Numbered from the stretch's first letter, positions 8,380-18,089 are shown. The stretch is 64,000 bases of DNA from Escherichia sp. E4742 (GCF_005843885.1 NZ_CP040443.1:4402001-4466000), one strand, 5' to 3'. Program-made: numbers and translations. Notes: generated by a model from the sequence alone, not told the origin.

Positions 8380-8404
8380 AACGCGAGGGTAAACCTCGCG
8401 TTTT
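8380..8404. terminator. Terminator between convergent sohB and yciN
   Basis: AACGCGAGG (8380-8388) pairs perfectly with CCTCGCGTT (8394-8402), loop GTAAA, followed by TT on the plus strand and by TTATCTTTT on the minus strand. Confidence 0.88.
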
Positions 8405-8407
8405 GCT

Positions 8408-8659
8408 TTAATCGACCAGATGGTATTTTTCCGAGAGCACATGGGCCAGGTGTTTGAACATATTAAACACCGCGGTGCTTTTCGCTGTCGGCAATCCTTG
8501 TTCATCTAAAAAATAATCGCCGCTAAACACCAGCACGCCATTACGCTGCGTGACGCCGGTGGCTTCAATCCCTGCGAGCGTATCCTCATGCTCACGTATG
8601 ATTTTGTTAGCCTCTTTCAACAGCGTTTCGCGGTCGATGGGTTGTGTCTCTTTGTTCAT
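8408..8659 (-). CDS. yciN: DUF2498 protein YciN
   Basis: An 83-aa small soluble protein of K-12 length, starting with MNKETQPIDRETLL. It has a predicted mixed alpha/beta fold and no catalytic motif visible. Preceded by an AAGGAG-type site. Divergent from topA. Function unknown. Confidence 0.93.
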   Translation of the reverse strand: MNKETQPIDRETLLKEANKIIREHEDTLAGIEATGVTQRNGVLVFSGDYFLDEQGLPTAKSTAVFNMFKHLAHVLSEKYHLVD

Positions 8660-9038
8660 TATTTACTCCTTAAACAAGGACATTAGTCTACGCCAGGCAT
8701 GGCTTGCAGACAAATATACCACGCTGACGGCAAGAGCGCCTTACTGGCAACTTTGGATTTTGCATGCTAATAAAGTTGCGTAACGGATTTTATCAGGTAC
8801 AGTGTGACGCTTTCGTCAATCTGGCAATAGATTTGCTTGACATTCGACCAAAATTACGTCGTGCTATAGCGCCTGTAGGCCAAGACCTGTTAACTCAGTC
8901 ACCTGAATTATCGTGAACAGAGTCACGACAAGGGGTTGATATCCGCAGAGAGCGAGTCCATATCGGTAACTCGTTGCCAGTGGAAGGTTTATCAATGTGC
9001 GACGCATTCCTGGAAGAATCAAATTAGGTAAGGTGAAT
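8660..9038 (+). promoter_or_regulatory. yciN-topA divergent intergenic region (379 bases)
   Basis: No convincing gene is seen here. The topA regulatory region lies in this interval. In E. coli it is known to hold several promoters, including supercoiling- and stress-responsive ones, which I did not individually locate. The start at 9039 follows a GGTAAGGTG ribosome-binding site. Confidence 0.6.
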
Positions 9039-11636
9039 ATGGGTAAAGCTCTTGTCATCGTTGAGTCCCCGGCAAAAGCCAAAACGATCAACAAGTATCT
9101 GGGTAGTGACTACGTGGTGAAATCCAGCGTCGGTCACATCCGCGATTTGCCGACCAGTGGCTCAGCTGCCAAAAAGAGTGCCGACTCTACCTCCACCAAG
9201 ACGGCTAAAAAGCCTAAAAAGGATGAACGTGGCGCTCTCGTCAACCGTATGGGGGTTGACCCGTGGCACAATTGGGAGGCGCACTATGAAGTGTTGCCAG
9301 GTAAAGAGAAGGTCGTCTCTGAACTGAAACAACTGGCTGAAAAAGCCGACCACATCTATCTCGCAACCGACCTTGACCGCGAAGGGGAAGCCATTGCATG
9401 GCACCTGCGGGAAGTGATTGGTGGTGATGATGCGCGCTATAGCCGAGTGGTATTTAACGAAATTACGAAAAACGCGATTCGTCAGGCATTTAACAAGCCA
9501 GGTGAGCTGAATATCGATCGTGTTAATGCCCAGCAGGCGCGTCGCTTTATGGACCGCGTGGTGGGGTATATGGTTTCTCCGCTGCTGTGGAAAAAGATCG
9601 CTCGTGGTCTGTCTGCCGGGCGTGTGCAGTCGGTGGCGGTCCGCCTGGTGGTTGAACGTGAGCGTGAAATTAAAGCGTTCGTACCGGAAGAGTTCTGGGA
9701 AGTGGATGCCAGCACGACCACGCCATCCGGCGAGGCATTGGCTTTGCAGGTGACTCATCAGAATGACAAACCGTTCCGTCCGGTCAATAAAGAACAAACT
9801 CAGGCTGCGGTAAGTCTGCTGGAAAAAGCGCGCTATAGCGTGCTGGAACGTGAAGACAAACCGACCACCAGTAAACCTGGCGCTCCTTTTATTACCTCCA
9901 CGCTGCAACAGGCTGCCAGCACCCGTCTTGGTTTTGGCGTGAAAAAGACCATGATGATGGCGCAGCGTCTGTATGAAGCAGGCTATATCACTTATATGCG
10001 TACTGACTCTACTAACCTGAGTCAGGACGCGGTAAATATGGTTCGCGGTTATATCAGCGATAATTTTGGTAATAAATATCTGCCGGAAAGTCCGAATCAG
10101 TACGCCAGCAAAGAAAACTCACAGGAAGCGCACGAAGCGATTCGTCCTTCTGACGTCAATGTGATGGCGGAATCGCTGAAGGATATGGAAGCGGACGCAC
10201 AGAAACTTTACCAGTTGATCTGGCGTCAGTTTGTTGCCTGTCAGATGACCCCGGCGAAATATGATTCCACCACGCTGACCGTTGGTGCAGGTGATTTCCG
10301 CCTGAAAGCACGCGGACGTATTCTGCGCTTTGATGGCTGGACGAAAGTAATGCCTGCGCTGCGTAAAGGCGATGAAGATCGTATTTTACCGGCAGTCGAT
10401 AAAGGCGACTCCCTGTCGCTTGTTGAACTGACTCCGGCGCAGCACTTTACCAAGCCGCCAGCCCGTTTCAGCGAAGCCTCGCTGGTTAAAGAACTGGAAA
10501 AACGCGGTATTGGTCGTCCGTCTACCTATGCGTCGATTATTTCGACCATCCAGGATCGCGGCTATGTGCGTGTGGAAAACCGTCGATTCTATGCGGAAAA
10601 AATGGGTGAAATCGTGACCGATCGCCTGGAAGAAAATTTCCGCGAATTAATGAATTACGACTTCACCGCGCAGATGGAAAACAGTCTCGACCAGGTGGCA
10701 AATCACGAAGCTGAATGGAAAGCCGTACTGGATCACTTCTTCTCGGATTTCACCCAGCAGCTTGATAAAGCGGAAAAAGATCCGGAAGAGGGCGGTATGC
10801 GTCCAAACCAGATGGTTTTGACCAGCATTGACTGCCCTACCTGTGGCCGCAAAATGGGTATTCGTACAGCAAGCACCGGGGTATTCCTTGGCTGTTCTGG
10901 CTATGCGCTGCCGCCGAAAGAGCGTTGCAAAACCACCATTAACCTGGTGCCGGAAAACGAAGTACTGAATGTACTGGAAGGCGAAGACGCTGAAACTAAC
11001 GCCCTGCGCGCCAAACGTCGTTGCCCGAAATGCGGCACGGCGATGGACAGCTATCTCATAGATCCAAAACGTAAGTTGCATGTTTGTGGTAATAACCCAA
11101 CCTGCGATGGTTACGAGATCGAAGAGGGCGAATTCCGCATTAAAGGTTATGACGGCCCGATCGTTGAGTGTGAAAAATGTGGCTCTGAAATGCACCTGAA
11201 AATGGGGCGTTTCGGTAAATACATGGCCTGCACCAATGAAGAGTGTAAAAACACGCGTAAGATTTTACGTAACGGCGAAGTGGCACCACCGAAAGAAGAT
11301 CCGGTTCCGCTGCCAGAATTAGCGTGCGAAAAATCGGATGCTTATTTCGTGCTCCGTGACGGCGCTGCTGGAGTGTTCCTGGCTGCCAACACCTTCCCGA
11401 AATCTCGTGAAACGCGTGCGCCGCTGGTTGAAGAGCTTTATCGCTTCCGCGACCGTCTGCCGGAAAAACTGCGTTATCTGGCGGAGGCTCCGCAGCAAGA
11501 TCCAGACGGTAATAAGACAATGGTTCGCTTTAGCCGTAAAACCAAACAGCAATATGTGTCTTCGGAAAAAGACGGAAAGGCAACTGGCTGGTCAGCATTT
11601 TATGTTGATGGCAAATGGGTTGAAGGGAAAAAATAA
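9039..11636 (+). CDS. topA: DNA topoisomerase I
   Basis: An 865-aa type IA topoisomerase, exactly K-12 length when ATG 9039 (MGKALVIVESPAKA) is used; an in-frame upstream extension is rejected. The Toprim domain occupies about residues 1-150 (acidic DLDREGE motif near 111-117), followed by the type IA core. The active-site tyrosine in YMRTDS corresponds to Tyr319. Several four-cysteine zinc ribbons follow at about 599-735 (CPTCGRKMG, CPKCG, CEKCG). It relaxes negative supercoils and prevents R-loop accumulation. Confidence 0.98.
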   Translation: MGKALVIVESPAKAKTINKYLGSDYVVKSSVGHIRDLPTSGSAAKKSADSTSTKTAKKPKKDERGALVNRMGVDPWHNWEAHYEVLPGKEKVVSELKQLAEKADHIYLATDLDREGEAIAWHLREVIGGDDARYSRVVFNEITKNAIRQAFNKPGELNIDRVNAQQARRFMDRVVGYMVSPLLWKKIARGLSAGRVQSVAVRLVVEREREIKAFVPEEFWEVDASTTTPSGEALALQVTHQNDKPFRPVNKEQTQAAVSLLEKARYSVLEREDKPTTSKPGAPFITSTLQQAASTRLGFGVKKTMMMAQRLYEAGYITYMRTDSTNLSQDAVNMVRGYISDNFGNKYLPESPNQYASKENSQEAHEAIRPSDVNVMAESLKDMEADAQKLYQLIWRQFVACQMTPAKYDSTTLTVGAGDFRLKARGRILRFDGWTKVMPALRKGDEDRILPAVDKGDSLSLVELTPAQHFTKPPARFSEASLVKELEKRGIGRPSTYASIISTIQDRGYVRVENRRFYAEKMGEIVTDRLEENFRELMNYDFTAQMENSLDQVANHEAEWKAVLDHFFSDFTQQLDKAEKDPEEGGMRPNQMVLTSIDCPTCGRKMGIRTASTGVFLGCSGYALPPKERCKTTINLVPENEVLNVLEGEDAETNALRAKRRCPKCGTAMDSYLIDPKRKLHVCGNNPTCDGYEIEEGEFRIKGYDGPIVECEKCGSEMHLKMGRFGKYMACTNEECKNTRKILRNGEVAPPKEDPVPLPELACEKSDAYFVLRDGAAGVFLAANTFPKSRETRAPLVEELYRFRDRLPEKLRYLAEAPQQDPDGNKTMVRFSRKTKQQYVSSEKDGKATGWSAFYVDGKWVEGKK

Positions 11637-11664
11637 CCTTTAAGTCTGTCAGGTTTTTATAAAC

Positions 11665-11691
11665 AAAGGGTCGCAAAAGCGGCCCTTTTTT
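11665..11691 (+). terminator. topA terminator
   Basis: AAAGGGTCGC (11665-11674) pairs with GCGGCCCTTT (11679-11688), with one G-T pair and an AAAA loop, followed by a T-run. Confidence 0.92.
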
Positions 11692-11845
11692 ATTGCATAT
11701 TATTTTTTCTACACACCTATACACTAAAGCTATAAATGATATAGTGGTTATAGTTATCACTTTTTTTATTATTAAATCGTATTAGTCACCCGCCAGGTGT
11801 GGCGAAAAAACGATGTTCTGATGGCGTCTAATTGGATGGTTTAAC

Positions 11846-12820
11846 ATGAAATTACAACAACTTCGCTATATTGTTGAGGTAGTCAATCATAACCTGAATG
11901 TCTCCTCAACGGCTGAAGGACTTTACACATCACAACCCGGGATCAGTAAGCAAGTCAGAATGTTGGAAGATGAACTGGGCATTCAAATTTTTTCCCGTAG
12001 CGGTAAGCACCTGACGCAGGTAACCCCCGCAGGGCAGGAAATTATCCGTATTGCTCGTGAAGTGTTGTCAAAGGTCGACGCTATTAAATCGGTAGCCGGT
12101 GAACACACCTGGCCTGATAAAGGTTCGCTGTATATTGCCACTACTCATACTCAGGCACGTTATGCGCTGCCAAATGTCATTAAAGGCTTTATCGAGCGTT
12201 ATCCTCGAGTTTCTTTGCATATGCATCAGGGCTCGCCGACACAAATTGCTGATGCAGTCTCTAAAGGTAATGCTGATTTCGCAATTGCCACGGAAGCCCT
12301 GCATTTATATGAAGATTTAGTGATGTTGCCGTGCTACCACTGGAACCGGGCCATTGTGGTAACCCCGGATCATCCTCTGGCGGGCAAAAAGGAAATCACG
12401 ATTGAAGAACTGGCGCAGTATCCGCTAGTAACCTATACCTTCGGCTTTACCGGCCGTTCCGAACTGGACACAGCGTTTAACCGCGCAGGGCTGACGCCGC
12501 GTATTGTCTTCACAGCAACTGATGCTGACGTCATTAAAACCTACGTTCGTCTTGGGCTGGGAGTAGGGGTCATTGCCAGCATGGCGGTCGATCCGGTTTC
12601 AGACCCCGATCTGGTGCGTGTCGATGCACATGATATCTTCAGCCACAGCACAACTAAAATTGGTTTTCGCCGTAGTACGTTTTTACGCAGCTATATGTAT
12701 GATTTCATTCAGCGTTTTGCGCCGCATTTAACGCGAGACGTCGTTGATGCCGCCGTAGCACTGCGTTCCAATGAAGAAATTGAAGTCATGTTCAAAGATA
12801 TCAAATTGCCAGAAAAATAA
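11846..12820 (+). CDS. cysB: LysR-family transcriptional regulator of sulfur assimilation CysB
   Basis: A 324-aa LysR-type regulator identical in length to K-12 CysB. The winged HTH is at residues about 1-60 (STAEGLYTSQPGISKQ), with the inducer-binding periplasmic-protein-like domain from about 90 to 300. CysB binds N-acetylserine or O-acetylserine and activates the cys regulon under sulfur limitation; it is also known to repress its own gene. It is transcribed alone, with terminators on both sides. Confidence 0.98.
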   Translation: MKLQQLRYIVEVVNHNLNVSSTAEGLYTSQPGISKQVRMLEDELGIQIFSRSGKHLTQVTPAGQEIIRIAREVLSKVDAIKSVAGEHTWPDKGSLYIATTHTQARYALPNVIKGFIERYPRVSLHMHQGSPTQIADAVSKGNADFAIATEALHLYEDLVMLPCYHWNRAIVVTPDHPLAGKKEITIEELAQYPLVTYTFGFTGRSELDTAFNRAGLTPRIVFTATDADVIKTYVRLGLGVGVIASMAVDPVSDPDLVRVDAHDIFSHSTTKIGFRRSTFLRSYMYDFIQRFAPHLTRDVVDAAVALRSNEEIEVMFKDIKLPEK

Positions 12821-12833
12821 TTACCCACGTTAT

Positions 12834-12868
12834 TTCCGGCATCTTTTTATGTGACAAAGGTGCCGGAA
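12834..12868 (+). terminator. cysB terminator
   Basis: TTCCGGCATCTTT (12834-12846) pairs with AAAGGTGCCGGAA (12856-12868) with one wobble, a 13-bp stem, followed by TATATTTTC. Confidence 0.88.
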
Positions 12869-13139
12869 TATATTTTCTATTCCTTTTTATTTGTTAGTCG
12901 CTCACAATATAAATATCCACAAAATTTTTATGGCAAATCGAGCATAAAGTAGTGTCTATTTATCCGCGTTGCAAACTCCACTCTTCAAATATCTATTTCA
13001 GGTCAAAAGATTGAATTATTCACTGGAAACGATTCGTAAATTCGCTGGATTTTTGACTAAAGTTTCATTAGGATTTGTCCTATCATTTGATTAATTATAC
13101 CAATCGTTTAGCGTCTTGCTGATAAGTGATGGCGATTAT
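12869..13139 (+). promoter_or_regulatory. Upstream region of ymiA-yciX
   Basis: An AT-rich non-coding stretch between the cysB terminator and ymiA. No gene is seen. It should carry the promoter of the ymiA-yciX-ymiC unit; I did not assign a specific promoter. Confidence 0.45.
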
Positions 13140-13280
13140 ATGAGGTTAGCAATGCCTTCTGGAAATCAGGCCCCCCGCCGGGACCCTGAATTAAAACGCA
13201 AAGCCTGGCTTGCGGTATTTCTTGGTTCTGCGCTCTTTTGGGTGGTTGTCGCACTGCTGATTTGGAAAGTGTGGGGATAA
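13140..13280 (+). CDS. ymiA: Small membrane protein YmiA
   Basis: 46 residues starting at ATG 13140 and ending TAA 13278-13280. A charged, proline-containing N-terminus (RRDPELKRK) is followed by one hydrophobic helix (residues about 23-43), a single-pass inner-membrane microprotein. An internal ATG at codon 5 is an alternative start. It is separated by only 2 bases from yciX. Function unknown. Confidence 0.88.
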   Translation: MRLAMPSGNQAPRRDPELKRKAWLAVFLGSALFWVVVALLIWKVWG

Positions 13281-13282
13281 CT

Positions 13283-13453
13283 ATGGTCGTTCAGGAGCAA
13301 CATCAGGAACCGTCACCATTATGTCAGCAGAATGACAATGCAACGGAAACGAAACGGGATTGTTCCGTCGTTATACCCCATAGCTGGAAACTAACACCGC
13401 AACAGCAAGCCTTTATAGAGATGTTTGCTGAAGATGATCAGCAGAAACAATAA
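13283..13453 (+). CDS. yciX: Small hypothetical protein YciX
   Basis: A 56-aa soluble, glutamine-rich protein starting MVVQEQHQEP at ATG 13283, two bases after the ymiA stop. That spacing implies translational coupling, and the preceding GTGGGGAT may serve as ribosome-binding site. No domain is recognised. The in-frame extension upstream overlaps ymiA and was not used. Confidence 0.85.
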   Translation: MVVQEQHQEPSPLCQQNDNATETKRDCSVVIPHSWKLTPQQQAFIEMFAEDDQQKQ

Positions 13454-13568
13454 TTATCATCATTCTTGTTACCCAATATATTAATGAATATAACGGCTTT
13501 TAATACACCACAGCAATAACAGGTTGAGTTATCTCAACATAAAGTAATAACAGTTAAGGGTGTAGCCT

Positions 13569-13664
13569 ATGATCACTACAAATACGAAATACTGGTCCTG
13601 GATGGGCGCATTTTCTCTGTCGATGCTCTTCTGGGCCGAACTCATCTGGATCGTTACTCACTGA
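13569..13664 (+). CDS. ymiC: Small membrane protein YmiC
   Basis: A 31-codon ORF (ATG 13569, TGA 13662-13664) with an AAGGG site upstream and immediately followed by a terminator. The peptide is a single tryptophan-rich hydrophobic helix (residues about 8-30, WSWMGAF to LIWIV), matching the K-12 microprotein YmiC. Together with ymiA and yciX it forms a run of three tiny genes before acnA. Function unknown. Confidence 0.88.
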   Translation: MITTNTKYWSWMGAFSLSMLFWAELIWIVTH

Positions 13665-13670
13665 TCCCTG

Positions 13671-13692
13671 ACCCCGCTGCGGCGGGGTTTTC
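13671..13692 (+). terminator. ymiC terminator
   Basis: ACCCCGC (13671-13677) pairs with GCGGGGT (13682-13688), loop TGCG, followed by TTTTC. It separates the microprotein unit from acnA. Confidence 0.9.
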
Positions 13693-13827
13693 ATTTGCGT
13701 TGCCAAAAGGTTTCTCCTCTTTTATCAATTTGGGTTGTTATCAAATCGTTACGCGATGTTTGTGTTATCTTTAATATTCACCCTGAAGAGAATCAGGGCA
13801 TCGCAACCCTGTTATTAAGGAGGAGCT

Positions 13828-16503
13828 ATGTCGTCAACCCTACGAGAAGCCAGTAAGGACACGTTGCAGGCCAAAGATAAAACTTACCACTACTACAGCC
13901 TGCCGCTTGCTGCCAAATCACTGGGCGATCTCACCCGTCTGCCTAAGTCACTCAAAGTTCTGCTCGAAAACCTGCTGCGCTGGCAGGATGGCAATTCGGT
14001 CACCGAAGAAGATATTCATGCGCTGGCGGGATGGCTGAAAAATACCCATGCCGATCGCGAAATCGCCTACCGTCCAGCCAGAGTGCTGATGCAGGATTTT
14101 ACCGGCGTACCTGCTGTTGTTGATCTTGCGGCGATGCGGGAAGCAGTAAAACGTCTCGGTGGCGATACCGCGAAGGTGAATCCGCTCTCACCGGTCGATC
14201 TGGTGATTGACCACTCGGTTACCGTCGATCGCTTTGGCGATGATGAGGCATTTGAGGAAAACGTACGCCTGGAAATGGAGCGCAACCACGAGCGTTATGT
14301 GTTTCTGAAATGGGGGCAACAGGCGTTCAGTCGTTTTAGCGTTGTGCCACCAGGCACTGGGATTTGCCACCAGGTGAACCTTGAATATCTCGGCAAAGCG
14401 GTGTGGAGTGAATTGCAGGAGGGGGAATGGATTGCTTATCCGGATACGCTCGTCGGCACTGACTCGCACACGACCATGATTAACGGTCTTGGTGTGTTGG
14501 GCTGGGGCGTTGGTGGAATCGAAGCGGAAGCGGCGATGTTAGGTCAGCCAGTTTCTATGCTGATTCCGGATGTGGTGGGCTTTAAACTCACCGGTAAATT
14601 GCGTGAAGGTATTACCGCCACCGACCTGGTGCTGACCGTTACTCAGATGCTACGTAAACATGGCGTAGTAGGTAAATTCGTCGAATTTTACGGTGATGGT
14701 CTGGATTCACTGCCACTGGCGGATCGTGCAACCATTGCCAATATGTCGCCGGAATATGGTGCGACCTGCGGCTTCTTCCCAATCGATGCTGTTACTCTCG
14801 ATTACATGCGGTTAAGCGGCCGTAGTGAAGACCAGGTTGAACTGGTTGAGAAATATGCTAAAGCGCAGGGGATGTGGCGGAACGCAGGTGATGAACCGGT
14901 GTTTACCAGTACGCTTGAATTGGATATGAACGACGTAGTCGCTAGTCTTGCCGGTCCAAAGCGTCCACAAGATCGTGTTGCGCTGCCTGATGTGCCAAAA
15001 GCTTTTGCCGCCAGTAACGAACTGGAAGTCAACGCCACGCATAAAGATCGCCAGCCGGTCGATTATGTTATGAACGGGCATCAGTATCAGTTGCCTGATG
15101 GTGCAGTGGTTATTGCTGCGATAACGTCGTGCACCAATACCTCTAACCCCAGCGTGCTGATGGCGGCCGGATTACTGGCGAAAAAAGCCGTAACCCTGGG
15201 GCTGAAACGACAACCGTGGGTCAAAGCGTCTCTCGCGCCTGGCTCGAAAGTGGTTTCTGACTATCTGGCAAAAGCCAAACTGACGCCGTATCTTGATGAA
15301 CTGGGCTTTAACCTTGTGGGCTATGGTTGTACCACCTGTATTGGTAACTCTGGTCCGTTGCCCGATCCTATCGAAACCGCGATCAAAAAGGGCGATTTAA
15401 CCGTTGGCGCGGTACTGTCTGGCAACCGTAACTTTGAAGGACGTATTCATCCGCTGGTTAAAACCAACTGGTTGGCTTCGCCGCCGCTGGTGGTTGCCTA
15501 TGCACTGGCGGGCAATATGAATATCAACCTGGCTTCCGAACCTCTGGGGCACGATCGTAAAGGCGATCCGGTATATCTGAAAGATATCTGGCCATCGACT
15601 CAAGAGATTGCTCGCGCTGTTGCGCAAGTCTCCACTGAAATGTTCCGTAAGGAGTACGCGGAAGTTTTCGAAGGGACTGCGGAGTGGAAGGAGATTAAGG
15701 TTGTACGATCAGATACCTACGGATGGCAGGATGATTCGACCTACATTCGCTTATCGCCTTTCTTTGATGAAATGCAGGCAACCCCTGCGCCAGTGGAAGA
15801 TATTCACGGCGCGCGAATTCTGGCAATGCTGGGTGATTCGGTTACCACTGACCATATCTCTCCGGCAGGCAGCATTAAGCCTGATAGCCCCGCGGGTCGA
15901 TATCTACAAGGTCGTGGTGTTGAGCGTAAAGATTTTAACTCCTACGGTTCGCGTCGTGGTAACCATGAAGTGATGATGCGTGGCACGTTCGCCAATATTC
16001 GCTTTCGTAACGAAATGGTGCCTGGTGTTGAAGGGGGGATGACGCGCCATCTACCAGGCAATGATGTTATCTCTATTTATGATGCGGCGATGCGCTATCA
16101 GCAAGAGAAAACACCGCTGGCGGTAATTGCCGGGAAAGAATATGGGTCAGGTTCGAGTCGAGACTGGGCGGCAAAAGGCCCGCGTTTGCTCGGTATTCGC
16201 GTGGTGATTGCAGAATCGTTTGAACGTATTCACCGTTCGAATTTAATCGGCATGGGTATTTTGCCGCTGGAGTTCCCGCAAGGTGTGACGCGTAAATCGT
16301 TAGGGCTGACGGGGGAAGAGAAGATTGATATTGCCGATCTGCAAAATCTGCAACCTGGCGCTACGGTTCCTGTGACACTAACGCGAGCTGATGGTGCGCA
16401 GGACGTTGTACCGTGCCGTTGTCGCATCGACACTGCAACAGAATTAACCTATTACCAGAACGACGGTATTTTGCATTATGTCATTCGTAATATGTTGAAG
16501 TAA
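13828..16503 (+). CDS. acnA: Aconitate hydratase A
   Basis: 891 aa, K-12 length. The iron-sulfur cluster ligands are visible in TSCTNTSNP and in GCTTCIGNSG, with the swivel domain in the C-terminal third (YGSGSSRDWAAKG motif). It interconverts citrate and isocitrate in the TCA and glyoxylate cycles. AcnA is the stationary-phase and oxidative-stress isozyme (RpoS- and SoxRS-responsive in E. coli), and the apo form binds mRNA. The start at 13828 follows AAGGAGGAG. Confidence 0.98.
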   Translation: MSSTLREASKDTLQAKDKTYHYYSLPLAAKSLGDLTRLPKSLKVLLENLLRWQDGNSVTEEDIHALAGWLKNTHADREIAYRPARVLMQDFTGVPAVVDLAAMREAVKRLGGDTAKVNPLSPVDLVIDHSVTVDRFGDDEAFEENVRLEMERNHERYVFLKWGQQAFSRFSVVPPGTGICHQVNLEYLGKAVWSELQEGEWIAYPDTLVGTDSHTTMINGLGVLGWGVGGIEAEAAMLGQPVSMLIPDVVGFKLTGKLREGITATDLVLTVTQMLRKHGVVGKFVEFYGDGLDSLPLADRATIANMSPEYGATCGFFPIDAVTLDYMRLSGRSEDQVELVEKYAKAQGMWRNAGDEPVFTSTLELDMNDVVASLAGPKRPQDRVALPDVPKAFAASNELEVNATHKDRQPVDYVMNGHQYQLPDGAVVIAAITSCTNTSNPSVLMAAGLLAKKAVTLGLKRQPWVKASLAPGSKVVSDYLAKAKLTPYLDELGFNLVGYGCTTCIGNSGPLPDPIETAIKKGDLTVGAVLSGNRNFEGRIHPLVKTNWLASPPLVVAYALAGNMNINLASEPLGHDRKGDPVYLKDIWPSTQEIARAVAQVSTEMFRKEYAEVFEGTAEWKEIKVVRSDTYGWQDDSTYIRLSPFFDEMQATPAPVEDIHGARILAMLGDSVTTDHISPAGSIKPDSPAGRYLQGRGVERKDFNSYGSRRGNHEVMMRGTFANIRFRNEMVPGVEGGMTRHLPGNDVISIYDAAMRYQQEKTPLAVIAGKEYGSGSSRDWAAKGPRLLGIRVVIAESFERIHRSNLIGMGILPLEFPQGVTRKSLGLTGEEKIDIADLQNLQPGATVPVTLTRADGAQDVVPCRCRIDTATELTYYQNDGILHYVIRNMLK

Positions 16504-16513
16504 TTCAGCTTTG

Positions 16514-16540
16514 TTTGCCGGATGTGGATCATCCGGCAAA
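16514..16540. terminator. acnA/ribA bidirectional terminator
   Basis: TTTGCCGGATG (16514-16524) is perfectly complementary to CATCCGGCAAA (16530-16540) around a TGGAT loop, between two convergent genes. Confidence 0.85.
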
Positions 16541-16565
16541 TATATTAAGTCTGTAGCGAACAGGG

Positions 16566-17156
16566 TTATTTGTTGAGCAAATGGCCCATTTTCTCGGCTT
16601 TAGTATCGAGATAGTGTTCATTATTTGGGTTACGGCCAACAATCAACGGCACGCGCTCAACAATGTTGATACCCGCTTCGGTTAGAATTTCGACTTTTTT
16701 CGGGTTGTTGGTTAACAGACGGACTTCATTGACGCCCAGTAACTTGAACATATCGGCGCAGAGGGTGAAATCACGTTCATCAGCGGCGAAACCTAACTGA
16801 TGATTGGCCTCTACAGTATCGTAACCTTGATCCTGTAACGCATAAGCACGGATTTTATTCAACAAACCGATGTTACGTCCTTCCTGACGGTGGTACAGCA
16901 AAATACCACGGCCTTCTTCGGCAATATGCGTCAGTGCCGCTTCAAGCTGGAAGCCACAATCGCAGCGCAAGCTGAACAGGGCATCACCGGTCAGACACTC
17001 AGAATGGACGCGTGCCAGGACAGGAGTATGTCCTGAAATGTCGCCATAAACTAACGCGACATGATCGTGTCCGGTTGCCAGTTCTTCAAATCCCACCATC
17101 AGGAAATCGCCCCATGGGGTTGGCAGTTTGGCTTCTGCCACACGTTTAAGCTGCAT
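16566..17156 (-). CDS. ribA: GTP cyclohydrolase II
   Basis: 196 aa, K-12 length. The zinc ligands Cys54, Cys65 and Cys67 are seen in HSECLTGDALFSLRCDC, and the YHRQEGRNIG segment is the GTP/active-site region. It catalyses the first step of riboflavin synthesis, GTP to diaminohydroxyribosylaminopyrimidine phosphate plus formate and pyrophosphate. Single gene, divergent from pgpB. Confidence 0.98.
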   Translation of the reverse strand: MQLKRVAEAKLPTPWGDFLMVGFEELATGHDHVALVYGDISGHTPVLARVHSECLTGDALFSLRCDCGFQLEAALTHIAEEGRGILLYHRQEGRNIGLLNKIRAYALQDQGYDTVEANHQLGFAADERDFTLCADMFKLLGVNEVRLLTNNPKKVEILTEAGINIVERVPLIVGRNPNNEHYLDTKAEKMGHLLNK

Positions 17157-17324
17157 GAAATTCTCCAGATAATGCTGGTTCTGTATTGGCTTATTTTGCC
17201 ATAACGCGAAGGGGTTCTCCTAATCACGACGCGCCAATCGTTCACCGAATGGCACAAATCTGTCAATTTTTACTGGAGCAGGCATTTTCAGTTATGATTG
17301 TCAGAATTATAAAAAGGAGAGGCC

Positions 17325-18089
17325 ATGCGTTCGATTGCCAGACGTACCGCAGTGGGAGCTGCACTATTACTTGTAATGCCGGTAGCTGTATGGATTTCCG
17401 GCTGGCGTTGGCAACCAGGAGATCAAAGTTGGCTGTTAAAAGCGGCCTTTTGGGTCACTGAAACCGTTACTCAGCCTTGGGGCGTCATTACACATCTGAT
17501 TTTATTCGCTTGGTTTCTCTGGTGTCTGCGTTTTCGCCTCAAAGCCGCAATTATGCTGTTTACCATTCTGGCTGCGGCGATCCTCATTGGACAAGGCGTG
17601 AAATCCTGGATAAAAGATAAAGTTCAGGAGCCGCGCCCCTTTGTGATATGGCTGGAAAAAACACATCATATTCCGGTTGAGGAGTTCTACACTTTAAAAC
17701 GTGCGGAACGCGGAAGTTTAGTGAAAGAACAGTTGGCTGCAGAAAATAATATACCGGGCTATTTACGCTCTCACTGGCAGAAAGAGACGGGATTTGCCTT
17801 TCCTTCCGGTCACACGATGTTTGCTGCCAGTTGGGCGCTGCTGGCCGTTGGGTTACTGTGGCCGCGTCGGCGAACGTTCACCATTGCACTCTTGCTGGTT
17901 TGGGCCACGGGAGTCATGGGAAGCCGCCTACTGCTCGGGATGCATTGGCCGCGTGATTTGGTGGTGGCTACATTGATTTCGTGGGCGCTGGTGGCGGTGG
18001 CAACCTGGCTTGCACAACGAATTTGTGGGCCATTAACACCACCTCCGGAAGAAAATCGTGAGATAGCGCAACGAGAAGAAGAAAGTTAA
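17325..18089 (+). CDS. pgpB: Phosphatidylglycerophosphatase B / undecaprenyl-diphosphate phosphatase
   Basis: 254-aa PAP2-superfamily integral membrane protein with about six hydrophobic helices. All three phosphatase motifs are present: Lys97 to Arg104-Pro105, PSGH at 160-163 (His163), and Ser200-Arg201 with His207 and Asp211. It dephosphorylates phosphatidylglycerol phosphate and undecaprenyl diphosphate at the periplasmic face of the inner membrane. The start has an AAAAGGAGAGG site. Confidence 0.97.
   Translation: MRSIARRTAVGAALLLVMPVAVWISGWRWQPGDQSWLLKAAFWVTETVTQPWGVITHLILFAWFLWCLRFRLKAAIMLFTILAAAILIGQGVKSWIKDKVQEPRPFVIWLEKTHHIPVEEFYTLKRAERGSLVKEQLAAENNIPGYLRSHWQKETGFAFPSGHTMFAASWALLAVGLLWPRRRTFTIALLLVWATGVMGSRLLLGMHWPRDLVVATLISWALVAVATWLAQRICGPLTPPPEENREIAQREEES

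Noticed and set aside
9162..9908. 248-codon minus-strand frame within topA
   Set aside because: It is fully antisense to the conserved topA catalytic region; this is typical of codon bias, not a gene.
16514..16540. The acnA-ribA hairpin as a REP element
   Set aside because: It contains GCCGGATG but is a short perfect hairpin between convergent genes; a terminator is the simpler reading.
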